The position numbers were made by a program, and so were the translations under genes. Positions 1-6,053 of a DNA stretch of 18,098 nucleotides are shown piece after piece. Under the pieces are notes generated by a model. The model was not told the DNA's origin. It did not search any database and saw nothing but the letters and a program-made list of their open reading frames with translations. Location of the stretch: positions 1 to 18,098 of the forward strand of contig DRGT01000019.1 in assembly GCA_011055585.1 (NCBI GenBank), in the 5' to 3' direction. How positions within the stretch are numbered: position 1 is the stretch's first letter; every line of letters starts with the position of its first letter. Origin of the DNA: Candidatus Nitrosopumilus sp. (GTDB lineage Archaea > Thermoproteota > Nitrososphaeria > Nitrososphaerales > Nitrosopumilaceae).

Positions 1-1
1 A

Positions 2-1405
2 AAAATCAAATCCTTTTGGCATATTCTTTCTCCAGATGGTAAGATGACCGAACTTTCAAACTTTGATTTTAAGAATCATCAAAATTTAGAGGCATTAGCA
101 AAATATGAAGCAACAAAAAAACGAAGTGTTGACGAACCTCCTCCACACGTAAGTCTAATGAAAAAATTGGCAATTGCAGATTATGAACCTGCATCAGACT
201 CTGGTAACATGCGGTTTTATCCAAATGGCAGATTGATAAAATCTCTAATGGAACATTATGTGACTGAGAGAGTTAAAGAGTATGGCGGTTATGAAGTTGA
301 AACTCCAATAATGTATGATTCACATCATCCAAGTATGGAAAGCTACTTCAACAGATTTCCTGCAAGACAATACAATATACAATCAGAAGGAAAGCATCTT
401 TTTCTAAGATTTGCAGCGTGTTTTGGCCAATTTTTAATGGCAAGTGACTTTCAGATGTCATACAAGCATTTACCATACAGATTATACGAGTTAACAAGAT
501 ACAGCTTTAGACGAGAACAATCTGGTGAACTAGTAGGATTAAGACGATTACGGGCATTCACCATGCCTGATTGTCATTCATTTTGTAAAGATATGCCACA
601 AGCAATTGATGAATTAAAGAAACGCTTTGATCTTTCTAAAGAAATAATTCACGAATTAGGTCTTGATGATCAAGATTATGAAATGGCGATTCGATTCACA
701 GAAGAATTTTACAATCAAAATAAAGAGATAATCTTAGAATTTGTAAAAAAACAAGGAAAACCAGTTTTAGTTGAGATGTGGAAAGAGAAATTTTTCTATT
801 ATGTTTTAAAGTGGGAATTCAACTATATTGATAATCTAGGAAAAGCATCTGCATTATCTACAGATCAAATAGATGTTGAAAATGGTCAAAGGTATGGAAT
901 TGAATTTATTGATGAAAACAACAAACCACAATATCCAATCATTTTACATAATTCTCCAAGCGGAGCAATAGAGCGTGTAATTTATGCACTATTAGAAAAG
1001 GCTGCAAAGAATGCAAAAGAAGGAAAAAAACCCCAATTCCCACTTTGGTTATCTCCAACACAAGTCAGAGTGATTCCATTACAAGAAGAATTTTTAGAAT
1101 TTAGTAAAAATCTTGCATCAAAGATTTCACAAAATGATGTTAGAGTAGATATTGATGATAGAAATGAAAGTATTGGAAAAAGAATTCGTGAAGCTGAAAA
1201 AGATTGGATTCAATACATATTGGTAATTGGAGAGAAGGAGGTTAATTCAGAAAATCTAAGCATTAGGGACAGAAAAACTGGTGACATTCATGAATTATCA
1301 TTACAGGCATTTTTAGATGAAATTAAAAACCAAACAAAAGGAAAACCATTCTCAAAACTTAATCTACCAATGTATCTCTCTCAAAGACCCCAAATAATGG
1401 TTTAA
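2..1405 (+). CDS. thrS: Threonyl-tRNA synthetase, C-terminal part (5' end outside window)
   Basis: This class II aminoacyl-tRNA synthetase charges tRNA-Thr with threonine in the cytoplasm. The frame is open to the left edge, and the 14 codons before the ATG at 44 read as synthetase sequence (including HILSPDG), so that ATG is internal. The missing N-terminus should carry the archaeal editing domain. Counting from the ATG at 44, motif 2 lies at about 152-172 (RYSFRREQSGEL onward). The catalytic zinc ligands are C126 (RFAACFGQF), H178 (MPDCHSF) and H302 (ILHNSPSG). Motif 3 is GAIERVIYALLE (307-318), and the anticodon-binding domain begins near 333 (QFPLWLSPTQVRVIPL). All catalytic elements are intact. 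The stop is 49 nt before the ureohydrolase gene on the same strand, so the two may be co-transcribed. Confidence 0.95.
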   Translation, partial: KIKSFWHILSPDGKMTELSNFDFKNHQNLEALAKYEATKKRSVDEPPPHVSLMKKLAIADYEPASDSGNMRFYPNGRLIKSLMEHYVTERVKEYGGYEVETPIMYDSHHPSMESYFNRFPARQYNIQSEGKHLFLRFAACFGQFLMASDFQMSYKHLPYRLYELTRYSFRREQSGELVGLRRLRAFTMPDCHSFCKDMPQAIDELKKRFDLSKEIIHELGLDDQDYEMAIRFTEEFYNQNKEIILEFVKKQGKPVLVEMWKEKFFYYVLKWEFNYIDNLGKASALSTDQIDVENGQRYGIEFIDENNKPQYPIILHNSPSGAIERVIYALLEKAAKNAKEGKKPQFPLWLSPTQVRVIPLQEEFLEFSKNLASKISQNDVRVDIDDRNESIGKRIREAEKDWIQYILVIGEKEVNSENLSIRDRKTGDIHELSLQAFLDEIKNQTKGKPFSKLNLPMYLSQRPQIMV

Positions 1406-1454
1406 TCCATCGATTTATTACACAGAAAATTTTGAGTCCAGCTGGTGTTACACG

Positions 1455-2324
1455 ATGAGTTTTCTTGATTTATACTTGAATGGAAGTCCAATGATTACAA
1501 GCTCCAATGAAAAAGCTGAACCTGTCGCAATTGTTTTTGGCGTACCTTTTGACTCTACTCATTCATACAAACCAGGAACTAGATTTGGTCCCGATGCAAT
1601 TAGGAACTCATTTAACAACATTGAGATTTTTCACCCACAATTTCAAGTAGATCTTGAAACTGTTAACATTGAAGATTTAGGAAATACAAAGCATACTGTT
1701 GTAGCTGAAGAAATGCTAGATATGGTAAAAAAAATTACTATGGATCTTCAACAAAGAAATAAACAACTAATCATTCTTGGTGGCGAGCATTTGATAACAT
1801 TAGGCTCTTACATGAGTTTTCCAAAAGAAACAGGCTATATTGTCTTTGATGCCCATTATGATTTACGTGATGAATATGCAGATATCAAACTAAGTCATGC
1901 AGCTTATCTAAGAAGAATTGTAGAGCAACGTGGTGCAGAAAATATAATCCATGTTGGTGCCCGTGCATTTGTAAAAGAAGAACTTGCATTTCTAACAGAA
2001 AATAAAATTAAAACAATTTCTGATAAAGATATTCGTGATGGCAATGGTCCCAAATTAGTAAAAGATGCAGTCTCTACATTTGATAAAATCTATACTAGTT
2101 TTGATTTAGATGTATTAGATCCTGCATTTGCTCCTGGTGTGGGAAATCCTGAATCTGTTGGAATCTCATCAAGAGAATTATTTGACATGATTTATTCCCT
2201 TGACGGAACAAAAGTTATCTGTTTTGATATTGCTGAATTAAATCCAACTCATGATAATGGTGCAACTGCTTCTTTAGCAGCTAAAATAATGTCTACTATG
2301 ATTGCATTAAATTTGAAAAGATAA
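1455..2324 (+). CDS. Agmatinase/arginase-family ureohydrolase
   Basis: This 289-aa protein belongs to the binuclear-manganese ureohydrolase family, which releases urea from guanidino compounds. Candidate metal ligands are H112 (LGGEHLITL), D132/H134/D136 (FDAHYDLRD) and D217/D219 (SFDLDVLDPAFAPGVG), so the active-site set is complete. The N-terminus has the family's GVPFDSTHSYKPGTRFGP stretch. Length is normal for agmatinases. Two details differ from the usual consensus: GGEH replaces GGDH, and the third motif continues GNPESVG rather than GTPExGG. Agmatine hydrolysis to putrescine and urea is the default guess; the substrate cannot be read from sequence, and other guanidino compounds are possible. 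In an ammonia oxidiser the urea released could matter for nitrogen supply (inference). The start is an ATG with a weak GGTG 8 nt before it. Confidence 0.88.
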   Translation: MSFLDLYLNGSPMITSSNEKAEPVAIVFGVPFDSTHSYKPGTRFGPDAIRNSFNNIEIFHPQFQVDLETVNIEDLGNTKHTVVAEEMLDMVKKITMDLQQRNKQLIILGGEHLITLGSYMSFPKETGYIVFDAHYDLRDEYADIKLSHAAYLRRIVEQRGAENIIHVGARAFVKEELAFLTENKIKTISDKDIRDGNGPKLVKDAVSTFDKIYTSFDLDVLDPAFAPGVGNPESVGISSRELFDMIYSLDGTKVICFDIAELNPTHDNGATASLAAKIMSTMIALNLKR

Positions 2325-2603
2325 TTAGATTTTTTGGCTTAATCCAAAAGTTGATAATCTATCAAGAATTTCTTTTTCTGCTACCTCTTCTGTGTAGACT
2401 TGTTTTAAAAATTTTGAAAATGTATCATAATCAGATAATATTTCTGACTTGGATTTCATAGTAGTACGTGATACGTGTGAAAGAATAGAATGTGCTGCAG
2501 TATATCCAAACTCTTCTTCCATAACTTTTAGAATGAAACTTTTTTCTGAATTTTTAGAATTGTCATTAGACTGACTATTCTCTGTAATCTGTTGAATTGC
2601 CAT
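2325..2603 (-). CDS. 92-aa protein of unknown function, possibly NitrOD5-like
   Basis: I do not firmly recognise this small soluble protein. Residues 1-20 are polar, rich in Gln, Asn and Ser, and look disordered. Residues 21-90 form a predicted helical domain with a pattern of the type FG...IL.H......SEIL.DYDTFSKFL...Y...AEKEILDRL. That pattern loosely resembles the NitrOD5 output domain (a thaumarchaeal signalling-domain family), with a Ser/Lys-rich link before the 'eIL..y..F..fL' helix; this is a tentative likeness from memory, not an assignment. There is no signal peptide, membrane segment or Cys pair. The ATG start has a TATA-like AT-rich stretch about 27 nt upstream, suggesting a leaderless transcript. 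Its stop codon abuts that of the convergent ureohydrolase gene with no base between. Confidence 0.7.
   Translation of the reverse strand: MAIQQITENSQSNDNSKNSEKSFILKVMEEEFGYTAAHSILSHVSRTTMKSKSEILSDYDTFSKFLKQVYTEEVAEKEILDRLSTFGLSQKI
2330..2335 (+). terminator. T6 tract just after the ureohydrolase stop
   Basis: Six T residues begin five bases after the stop codon of the plus-strand ureohydrolase. Archaeal transcription commonly ends at such T-runs without a hairpin. The tract lies inside the last codons of the convergent 92-aa gene. This is a sequence match only. Confidence 0.3.
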
Positions 2604-2614
2604 ACTTTAATGAA

Positions 2615-2633
2615 CTATTTTTTTTATTTTAGC
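2615..2633 (-). promoter_or_regulatory. Candidate TATA box for the 92-aa gene
   Basis: On the minus strand the stretch reads GCTAAAATAAAAAAAATAG, and its centre is roughly 22-28 nt before the ATG at 2603. That is where an archaeal TATA box would sit for a leaderless or near-leaderless transcript. The region is AT-rich, so chance matches are easy. Confidence 0.35.
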
Positions 2634-2639
2634 ATCAGC

Positions 2640-2658
2640 TTGTTATATGCTATAACAA
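2640..2658. promoter_or_regulatory. Perfect 8-bp inverted repeat between divergent genes (possible operator)
   Basis: The arms TTGTTATA and TATAACAA are perfect reverse complements separated by the three bases TGC. The palindrome sits between the divergent 92-aa gene and the phosphatidyltransferase gene, just upstream of the TATA-like region of the first and about 70 nt from the start of the second. This is a plausible dimer-binding site; nothing identifies a regulator. Confidence 0.4.
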
Positions 2659-2685
2659 CCTGGATTAGAGCATAATTTTATATCA

Positions 2686-2697
2686 TTTTTTATATAC
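2686..2697 (+). promoter_or_regulatory. TATA box of the phosphatidyltransferase gene
   Basis: TTTTTTATATAC is centred about 27 nt before the GTG start at 2719, the spacing expected for a leaderless archaeal transcript. The identical 12-mer occurs on the minus strand upstream of the eS26 gene at 3635-3646, which strengthens the promoter call. Confidence 0.6.
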
Positions 2698-2718
2698 ATC
2701 CCCTCTGCTGAAGAGCTC

Positions 2719-3312
2719 GTGCTCAACAATCTAAGAGAATCATTAAGGCCAAGCCTTGAAAAAATTGGACGAAGGTTTGCAGGAACAGGACTGTCGGCAA
2801 ATTTCTGGACTAGTGTAGGTTTAGCATTTGCTTTTGTGTCTGCACTTGTTTATGGGCTAAATGTTGAATTTGCATTAATTATAGGTGGTATTTTACTTCT
2901 AGTTTCTGGGTTTTTTGATATTGTAGATGGACAAGTAGCACGTGTTACACAAAAAACCTCTAAAAAAGGTGGATTTTTAGATTCAGTTTTTGATAAAGTG
3001 GCCGAAGTTGTAATATTCTTAGGAATTCTAATTGGAGGATTTGCCGAACCATACTTGGTTTTTCTTGCAATAACTTTGTCATTGTTGGTAAGTTATGCAA
3101 GATCAAAAGGAGAATCACTTGGAGTAAATCTTCAAGGAGTGGGAATTGGGGAAAGAGCAGAAAGATTACTTGTAATAGCTATTCTTGGCATAGTTGGCGG
3201 AATTATTCCAGAAATAAAATTCATGGAATATGCTGTAATAATTGTAATAATTATTGCTGGAATAACCTTCATTCAACGAGTTATAGTTATCTCAAAAAAC
3301 ATAAAAGATTAA
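2719..3312 (+). CDS. CDP-alcohol phosphatidyltransferase, probably archaetidylinositol-phosphate synthase type
   Basis: This 197-aa integral membrane enzyme should transfer a phospho-alcohol head group from or to a CDP-activated archaeal ether lipid. The complete family signature is visible: D67, D70-G71, A74-R75, G84, D88 and D92, which is the DxxDGxxAR(8x)GxxxDxxxD pattern that binds metal and CDP. Hydrophobic membrane segments flank it at about 30-48, 50-66, 95-125 and 150-190. Length and layout fit the archaeal archaetidylinositol-phosphate synthase subgroup better than longer phosphatidylserine synthases, but the head group is inferred, not proven. Translation begins at GTG with no Shine-Dalgarno and a well-placed TATA box, so the mRNA is probably leaderless. 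It converges on the eS26 gene with two bases between stops. Confidence 0.88.
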   Translation: MLNNLRESLRPSLEKIGRRFAGTGLSANFWTSVGLAFAFVSALVYGLNVEFALIIGGILLLVSGFFDIVDGQVARVTQKTSKKGGFLDSVFDKVAEVVIFLGILIGGFAEPYLVFLAITLSLLVSYARSKGESLGVNLQGVGIGERAERLLVIAILGIVGGIIPEIKFMEYAVIIVIIIAGITFIQRVIVISKNIKD

Positions 3313-3314
3313 TT

Positions 3315-3602
3315 TTATCTCAGTCTACCACGTTGTCTTCTAGATGATGCAGACCTAATCTTTAAAATTTTAAAATGAATTGCACATGAAATACAATACC
3401 ATTTCAATACTGTTGGAGATGCTATGTATGCCCCTTGTGCCCGAAGTTCTTTAGCCAAGGAATGTTCTACAAGATTTAGTCTAGATGTGACCTTTTTTGC
3501 TTTATCTTTAGGAACAGTTTGACCACAATTAATACATTGTACAGTTCCAGAAGAGCCTTTACCTCCTTTTTTACGTCCTCTACTTGCACGTTTTAGTGGC
3601 AT
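3315..3602 (-). CDS. rps26e: Small-subunit ribosomal protein eS26
   Basis: This 95-aa basic protein is the archaeal/eukaryal ribosomal protein eS26 (S26e), which lies near the mRNA exit of the small subunit. The zinc-binding pairs C23-INC26 and C70-ISC73 and the family block CINCGQTVPKDKAKK (23-37) are present. The N-terminus is Lys/Arg/Gly rich and the C-terminus ends in basic residues (SSRRQRGRLR), as in relatives. The frame is open to an upstream ATG at 3659, but I place the start at the ATG at 3602 because the protein then begins MPLKRASRGRKKGG, like the family, and because the TATA box at 3635-3646 lies inside the longer version. The gene is a single transcription unit. Confidence 0.93.
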   Translation of the reverse strand: MPLKRASRGRKKGGKGSSGTVQCINCGQTVPKDKAKKVTSRLNLVEHSLAKELRAQGAYIASPTVLKWYCISCAIHFKILKIRSASSRRQRGRLR

Positions 3603-3634
3603 GCCAATCGTTTCATTTGCCTCTTTATATTCTT

Positions 3635-3646
3635 GTATATAAAAAA
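3635..3646 (-). promoter_or_regulatory. TATA box of the eS26 gene
   Basis: On the minus strand this reads TTTTTTATATAC, the same 12-mer as at 2686-2697. It would start transcription about 10-12 nt before the ATG at 3602, giving a very short leader. It also argues against the upstream ATG at 3659 as start. Confidence 0.6.
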
Positions 3647-3673
3647 CAAAAAATTTCAAATCTAACTTTCATG

Positions 3674-3682
3674 CTTAAATTA
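3674..3682 (+). promoter_or_regulatory. Candidate TATA box for the 35-aa microprotein
   Basis: CTTAAATTA lies 28-36 nt before the ATG at 3710, close to the position expected for a leaderless archaeal gene. Together with eS26's box it would make this gap a divergent promoter region. Confidence 0.35.
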
Positions 3683-3709
3683 GATCACAGATAATAGTTC
3701 ACAGTAATC

Positions 3710-3817
3710 ATGAAAGGATTATGTCACAAATGTCTGACCTCAAATGTAGAATTAGTTGTTTCTAAAAGAGAAATCCTGTGCAAACAATGTTTTGAAAAAC
3801 TAAATGCAAAAAACTAA
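3710..3817 (+). CDS. 35-aa two-CxxC zinc-binding microprotein
   Basis: A short frame begins ATG-AAA-GGA-TTA-TGT and ends TAA, encoding 35 residues. It has two Cys pairs, C5-HKC8 and C24-KQC27, separated by 15 residues with Val/Leu-rich strand-like sequence (VELVVSKREILC). This is the pattern of a minimal zinc ribbon with four Cys ligands. Charged residues dominate the tail (FEKLNAKN). It starts 107 nt from the divergent eS26 start, and its stop is 26 nt before the PfkB-kinase gene, so the two may share an mRNA. Such a compact paired-Cys frame is unlikely by chance in AT-rich DNA, but expression is not proven. Function is unknown; nucleic-acid or protein binding is a guess. Confidence 0.6.
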   Translation: MKGLCHKCLTSNVELVVSKREILCKQCFEKLNAKN

Positions 3818-3843
3818 ATCATCATCATTTAATCTGCAATCAT

Positions 3844-4716
3844 ATGAAATTAGCAGTCTTCTCTCACTGTGTTATGGATACGCTTCAGATTAATGATTCT
3901 TCATATCAACAGGTTGGGGGCCCAGCATGTTATTGTAGTTTGACTGCAAGGAATTTGAAATTTGATGTAGACCTATTTACAAAATTTGGAAATGATTTTC
4001 CATATGAGGATTATCTAACAAAAAATAAAATTAATTTTCAAAATGCACCTTCTGAAACGCCAACTACCAAATTTAAAATCATAATTGATGGATTTGAGAG
4101 AACTCTTTACTTAGAACACAAATGTGAACCAATTGAATATTCTAATTTTGATACTGATGGTACCGTAATCAGTCCTGTGTTTGATGAAATTTCAGGAAAA
4201 ACATTTGAACAAATAAAACAAAATTCAAATTTTGTTTTTTTAGATCCACAAGGATTTCTACGTAGAATCGATTCCAGCAATGAGGTTTTTCTTGAAAAAA
4301 CAAACCTTGATCTTTCAAATATTTCTGCAATAAAGGTCAGTCCAAATGAGATTAAGAATCTAGTCGGAGCTGCAGATGAAAATACGATGAAATTACTACA
4401 AAAAAATGGAATTGAATATGTACTATTTACAAATAAACAAGACATTTCGATGTTAGTAAAAGATAGAATTTATTCCATAACATTACCAAATAAGCAAGTA
4501 TTTGATACTACTGGAATTGGAGATATTTTTTCTGCTACATTTTGTTCTATCATACTAAAAGAAAATGATTTTTTTTGGGCATTCTGTTTTGCTGGTGGTG
4601 CTGCTCAAGCAGCTTTAGAATCAAAAGAAATTGGATTACAAAAAGTTCCAAAAAAAGGAGCGATTGAAACTAATGCTGCTTATTTTTATAATTTGATTAA
4701 ATTTAAACAAGTTTGA
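3844..4716 (+). CDS. PfkB-family sugar or nucleoside kinase
   Basis: This 290-aa protein belongs to the ribokinase/PfkB family, which phosphorylates sugars, nucleosides or related alcohols with ATP. The N-terminal substrate region has the Gly-Gly hinge (QVGGPACYCS, 23-32), and the C-terminal signature is DTTGIGDIFSATF (221-233) with D227 as the probable catalytic base. The usual DTxGAGD has Ile in place of Ala here. A central ATP-side stretch, IKVSPNEIKNL (163-173), matches the family's 'N..E' motif. Length is typical. The acceptor cannot be told from sequence. It follows the 35-aa microprotein by 26 nt on the same strand and is followed by the NAD kinase homologue 80 nt later. Confidence 0.85.
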   Translation: MKLAVFSHCVMDTLQINDSSYQQVGGPACYCSLTARNLKFDVDLFTKFGNDFPYEDYLTKNKINFQNAPSETPTTKFKIIIDGFERTLYLEHKCEPIEYSNFDTDGTVISPVFDEISGKTFEQIKQNSNFVFLDPQGFLRRIDSSNEVFLEKTNLDLSNISAIKVSPNEIKNLVGAADENTMKLLQKNGIEYVLFTNKQDISMLVKDRIYSITLPNKQVFDTTGIGDIFSATFCSIILKENDFFWAFCFAGGAAQAALESKEIGLQKVPKKGAIETNAAYFYNLIKFKQV

Positions 4717-4717
4717 A

Positions 4718-4740
4718 ATTATTCGTAAAACTAGAATAAT
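4718..4740 (+). terminator. Weak AT-rich hairpin after the PfkB kinase gene
   Basis: ATTATTC and GAATAAT form a 7-bp inverted repeat with a 9-nt loop directly after the stop codon. The stem is AT-rich and is not followed by a T-run, so a terminator role is doubtful. Confidence 0.2.
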
Positions 4741-4764
4741 CTTTGCGCTTAAACTGAAATTTAC

Positions 4765-4774
4765 GCTTTTATTC
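4765..4774 (+). promoter_or_regulatory. Candidate TATA box of the NAD kinase homologue gene
   Basis: GCTTTTATTC is centred about 27 nt before the GTG start at 4797. This spacing fits a leaderless transcript. The match to a consensus TATA box is partial. Confidence 0.35.
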
Positions 4775-4796
4775 TACCTGAGGGTGTACATGGAAT

Positions 4797-5798
4797 GTGC
4801 AAATTGGAATTTACAGTGTTGATATTTCAGACTCTACAACTAAATCTATAAAAAAATCACTTGAAAGATCTGAAATTCAATCATTTTCAATCTCACATAA
4901 AACAAAACCAAAACCTGTTGATTGCATTATTGTACTTGGTGGTGATAGAGGCGTCAGAAATTATTTTCGTCACACATTAGATGCTACAACTCCTGTTTTA
5001 GGAATTGGAGAAGCAGAAGCAAGTGGTTTTTTAGCACAAATTGAGCTCAAAGAATTTCCTACTTATCTAACGAGATTGAAAAAACAAGACTTTGTAATTG
5101 ATGAAGTAACAAGGCTTGGAATCAAAATTGATGGAAAAAATGTTTATCCTGTTTTAAATGATATAGCAGTTTTTCCATCAAAAAGTGCAATGTTGATGGA
5201 ACATACTCTAAGAGTTAATGGTGATGATGTGTGGCATGATAGCAGTGATGGAATAATAATATCGACACCGATAGGTTCATCAGCATATTCAATGTCTGCA
5301 GGTGGACCAGTAATTTTTCAAGACTCTCCAGTTTTTGGAATAATTTCTGTAAACTCACTGGATGTGACTCGTAGGCCTCTAATTGTTTCAAATGAGAGTG
5401 CCATTGAAATTGATGACATTTCTTCTCGACTTCATTGCGAAGTAGTTTTGGATGGAGGCGATAGATATAATGTAAGAAAAATAGTGGAATGCACAAAATT
5501 TACACCCCCTGCAAAAATAATTAGAATGAAAAAAGACTCTACTGCAATTTCTGCACTGGCAAAAAAAGTTCATCTTGCAGAAGATTTACTACGCATGCCT
5601 CCAAGCTCAAAATTATTACTAAAAACTTTGGAGTATGAAGGTGCATTGACCCAAAAAGATCTTGCAAAAAAAACCTTGTTGCCCGATAGAACTGTACGTA
5701 TGGCATTAAGTCATCTTTTAGACAAAGGATATGTCAAGCGTAAAGTCTCAATTAGAGATGCACGCCAAAAAATCTATGAAATTTCAAGATTAGATTAA
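4797..5798 (+). CDS. nadK: NAD kinase homologue with C-terminal winged helix
   Basis: Residues 1-265 are an NAD kinase-type domain, the family that makes NADP from NAD with ATP. Visible landmarks are VLGGDRG (46-52, with the probable catalytic D50), LNDIAVF (120-126) and the nucleotide-binding stretch DGIIISTPIGSSAYSMSAGG (151-170). Residues from about 270 to 333 form an extra domain with the pattern KLLLKTLEYEGALTQKDLA, then a DRTVRMALSHLLDKGYVKR helix-turn-helix and wing, typical of MarR/ArsR-like DNA-binding folds. The protein is therefore longer than usual kinases (about 260-300 aa). The GGDG(T/S) motif is altered to GGDRG, which could change phosphate-donor binding. Start is GTG, just downstream of an in-frame TGA at 4779. 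A role as both enzyme and regulator is inference. Confidence 0.85.
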   Translation: MQIGIYSVDISDSTTKSIKKSLERSEIQSFSISHKTKPKPVDCIIVLGGDRGVRNYFRHTLDATTPVLGIGEAEASGFLAQIELKEFPTYLTRLKKQDFVIDEVTRLGIKIDGKNVYPVLNDIAVFPSKSAMLMEHTLRVNGDDVWHDSSDGIIISTPIGSSAYSMSAGGPVIFQDSPVFGIISVNSLDVTRRPLIVSNESAIEIDDISSRLHCEVVLDGGDRYNVRKIVECTKFTPPAKIIRMKKDSTAISALAKKVHLAEDLLRMPPSSKLLLKTLEYEGALTQKDLAKKTLLPDRTVRMALSHLLDKGYVKRKVSIRDARQKIYEISRLD

Positions 5799-5803
5799 GA
5801 GAA

Positions 5804-6001
5804 TTATTTGCATTTTTTCTTGTGCTTTCTTAATTCATCAGATGTATAAAATTCAGTTCCACAATTTCTACATTTTTCTTTGATTTTTGTAGCGTGAGCT
5901 TTCTCAATATGCCGTTTTAGCCTAACAGGATCAGAAAGCTCCGTACCACATTCTTTACATTTTGTATCAGAATGATTACTATGTCTGCTAAATAATCCCA
6001 T
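5804..6001 (-). CDS. Small protein with two C2H2-type zinc fingers
   Basis: This 65-aa protein has two finger units in tandem. The first is C15-KEC18 followed by H31 and H36 (LKRHIEKAH), and the second is C44-RNC47 followed by H60 and C64 (LRKHKKKC), so the last ligand is Cys in a C2HC arrangement. Both fingers carry the conserved aromatic or leucine positions of the classical C2H2 fold (ELSDPVRL; EFYTSDEL). The ends are basic. Small zinc-finger proteins of this kind are found in archaea and probably bind nucleic acid or protein; the target is unknown. The gene lies 52 nt downstream of the end of the CTP synthase gene on the same strand and converges on the NAD kinase homologue with five bases between stops. 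Confidence 0.8.
   Translation of the reverse strand: MGLFSRHSNHSDTKCKECGTELSDPVRLKRHIEKAHATKIKEKCRNCGTEFYTSDELRKHKKKCK
5813..5818 (+). terminator. T6 tract after the NAD kinase homologue gene
   Basis: Six T residues lie 15 nt past the stop codon, inside the end of the convergent zinc-finger gene. A matching A6 run, which is T6 for the minus-strand transcript, lies at about 5767-5772 in the kinase gene. Confidence 0.3.
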
Positions 6002-6025
6002 ATAGACAATAATGCATAATGATAC

Positions 6026-6030
6026 AAAAA
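6026..6030 (-). terminator. T5 tract after the CTP synthase gene
   Basis: The plus strand has A5 here, which is T5 in the minus-strand transcript, starting 24 nt past the pyrG stop. It may end pyrG transcription, or form part of the AT-rich promoter of the zinc-finger gene. Confidence 0.25.
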
Positions 6031-6053
6031 TCAGATCCTAATTCTCTATGAAA

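Noticed and set aside
44..46. ATG at 44 as the start of the threonyl-tRNA synthetase
   Set aside because: The frame is open to the window edge and the upstream codons read as synthetase sequence, so the ATG is internal.
3603..3659. Longer N-terminus of eS26 from the ATG at 3659
   Set aside because: The extension does not resemble the family, and it contains the TATA box of the gene.
4107..4445. 112-codon minus-strand frame inside the PfkB kinase gene
   Set aside because: It is a shadow of the kinase gene, with no family motif or promoter.
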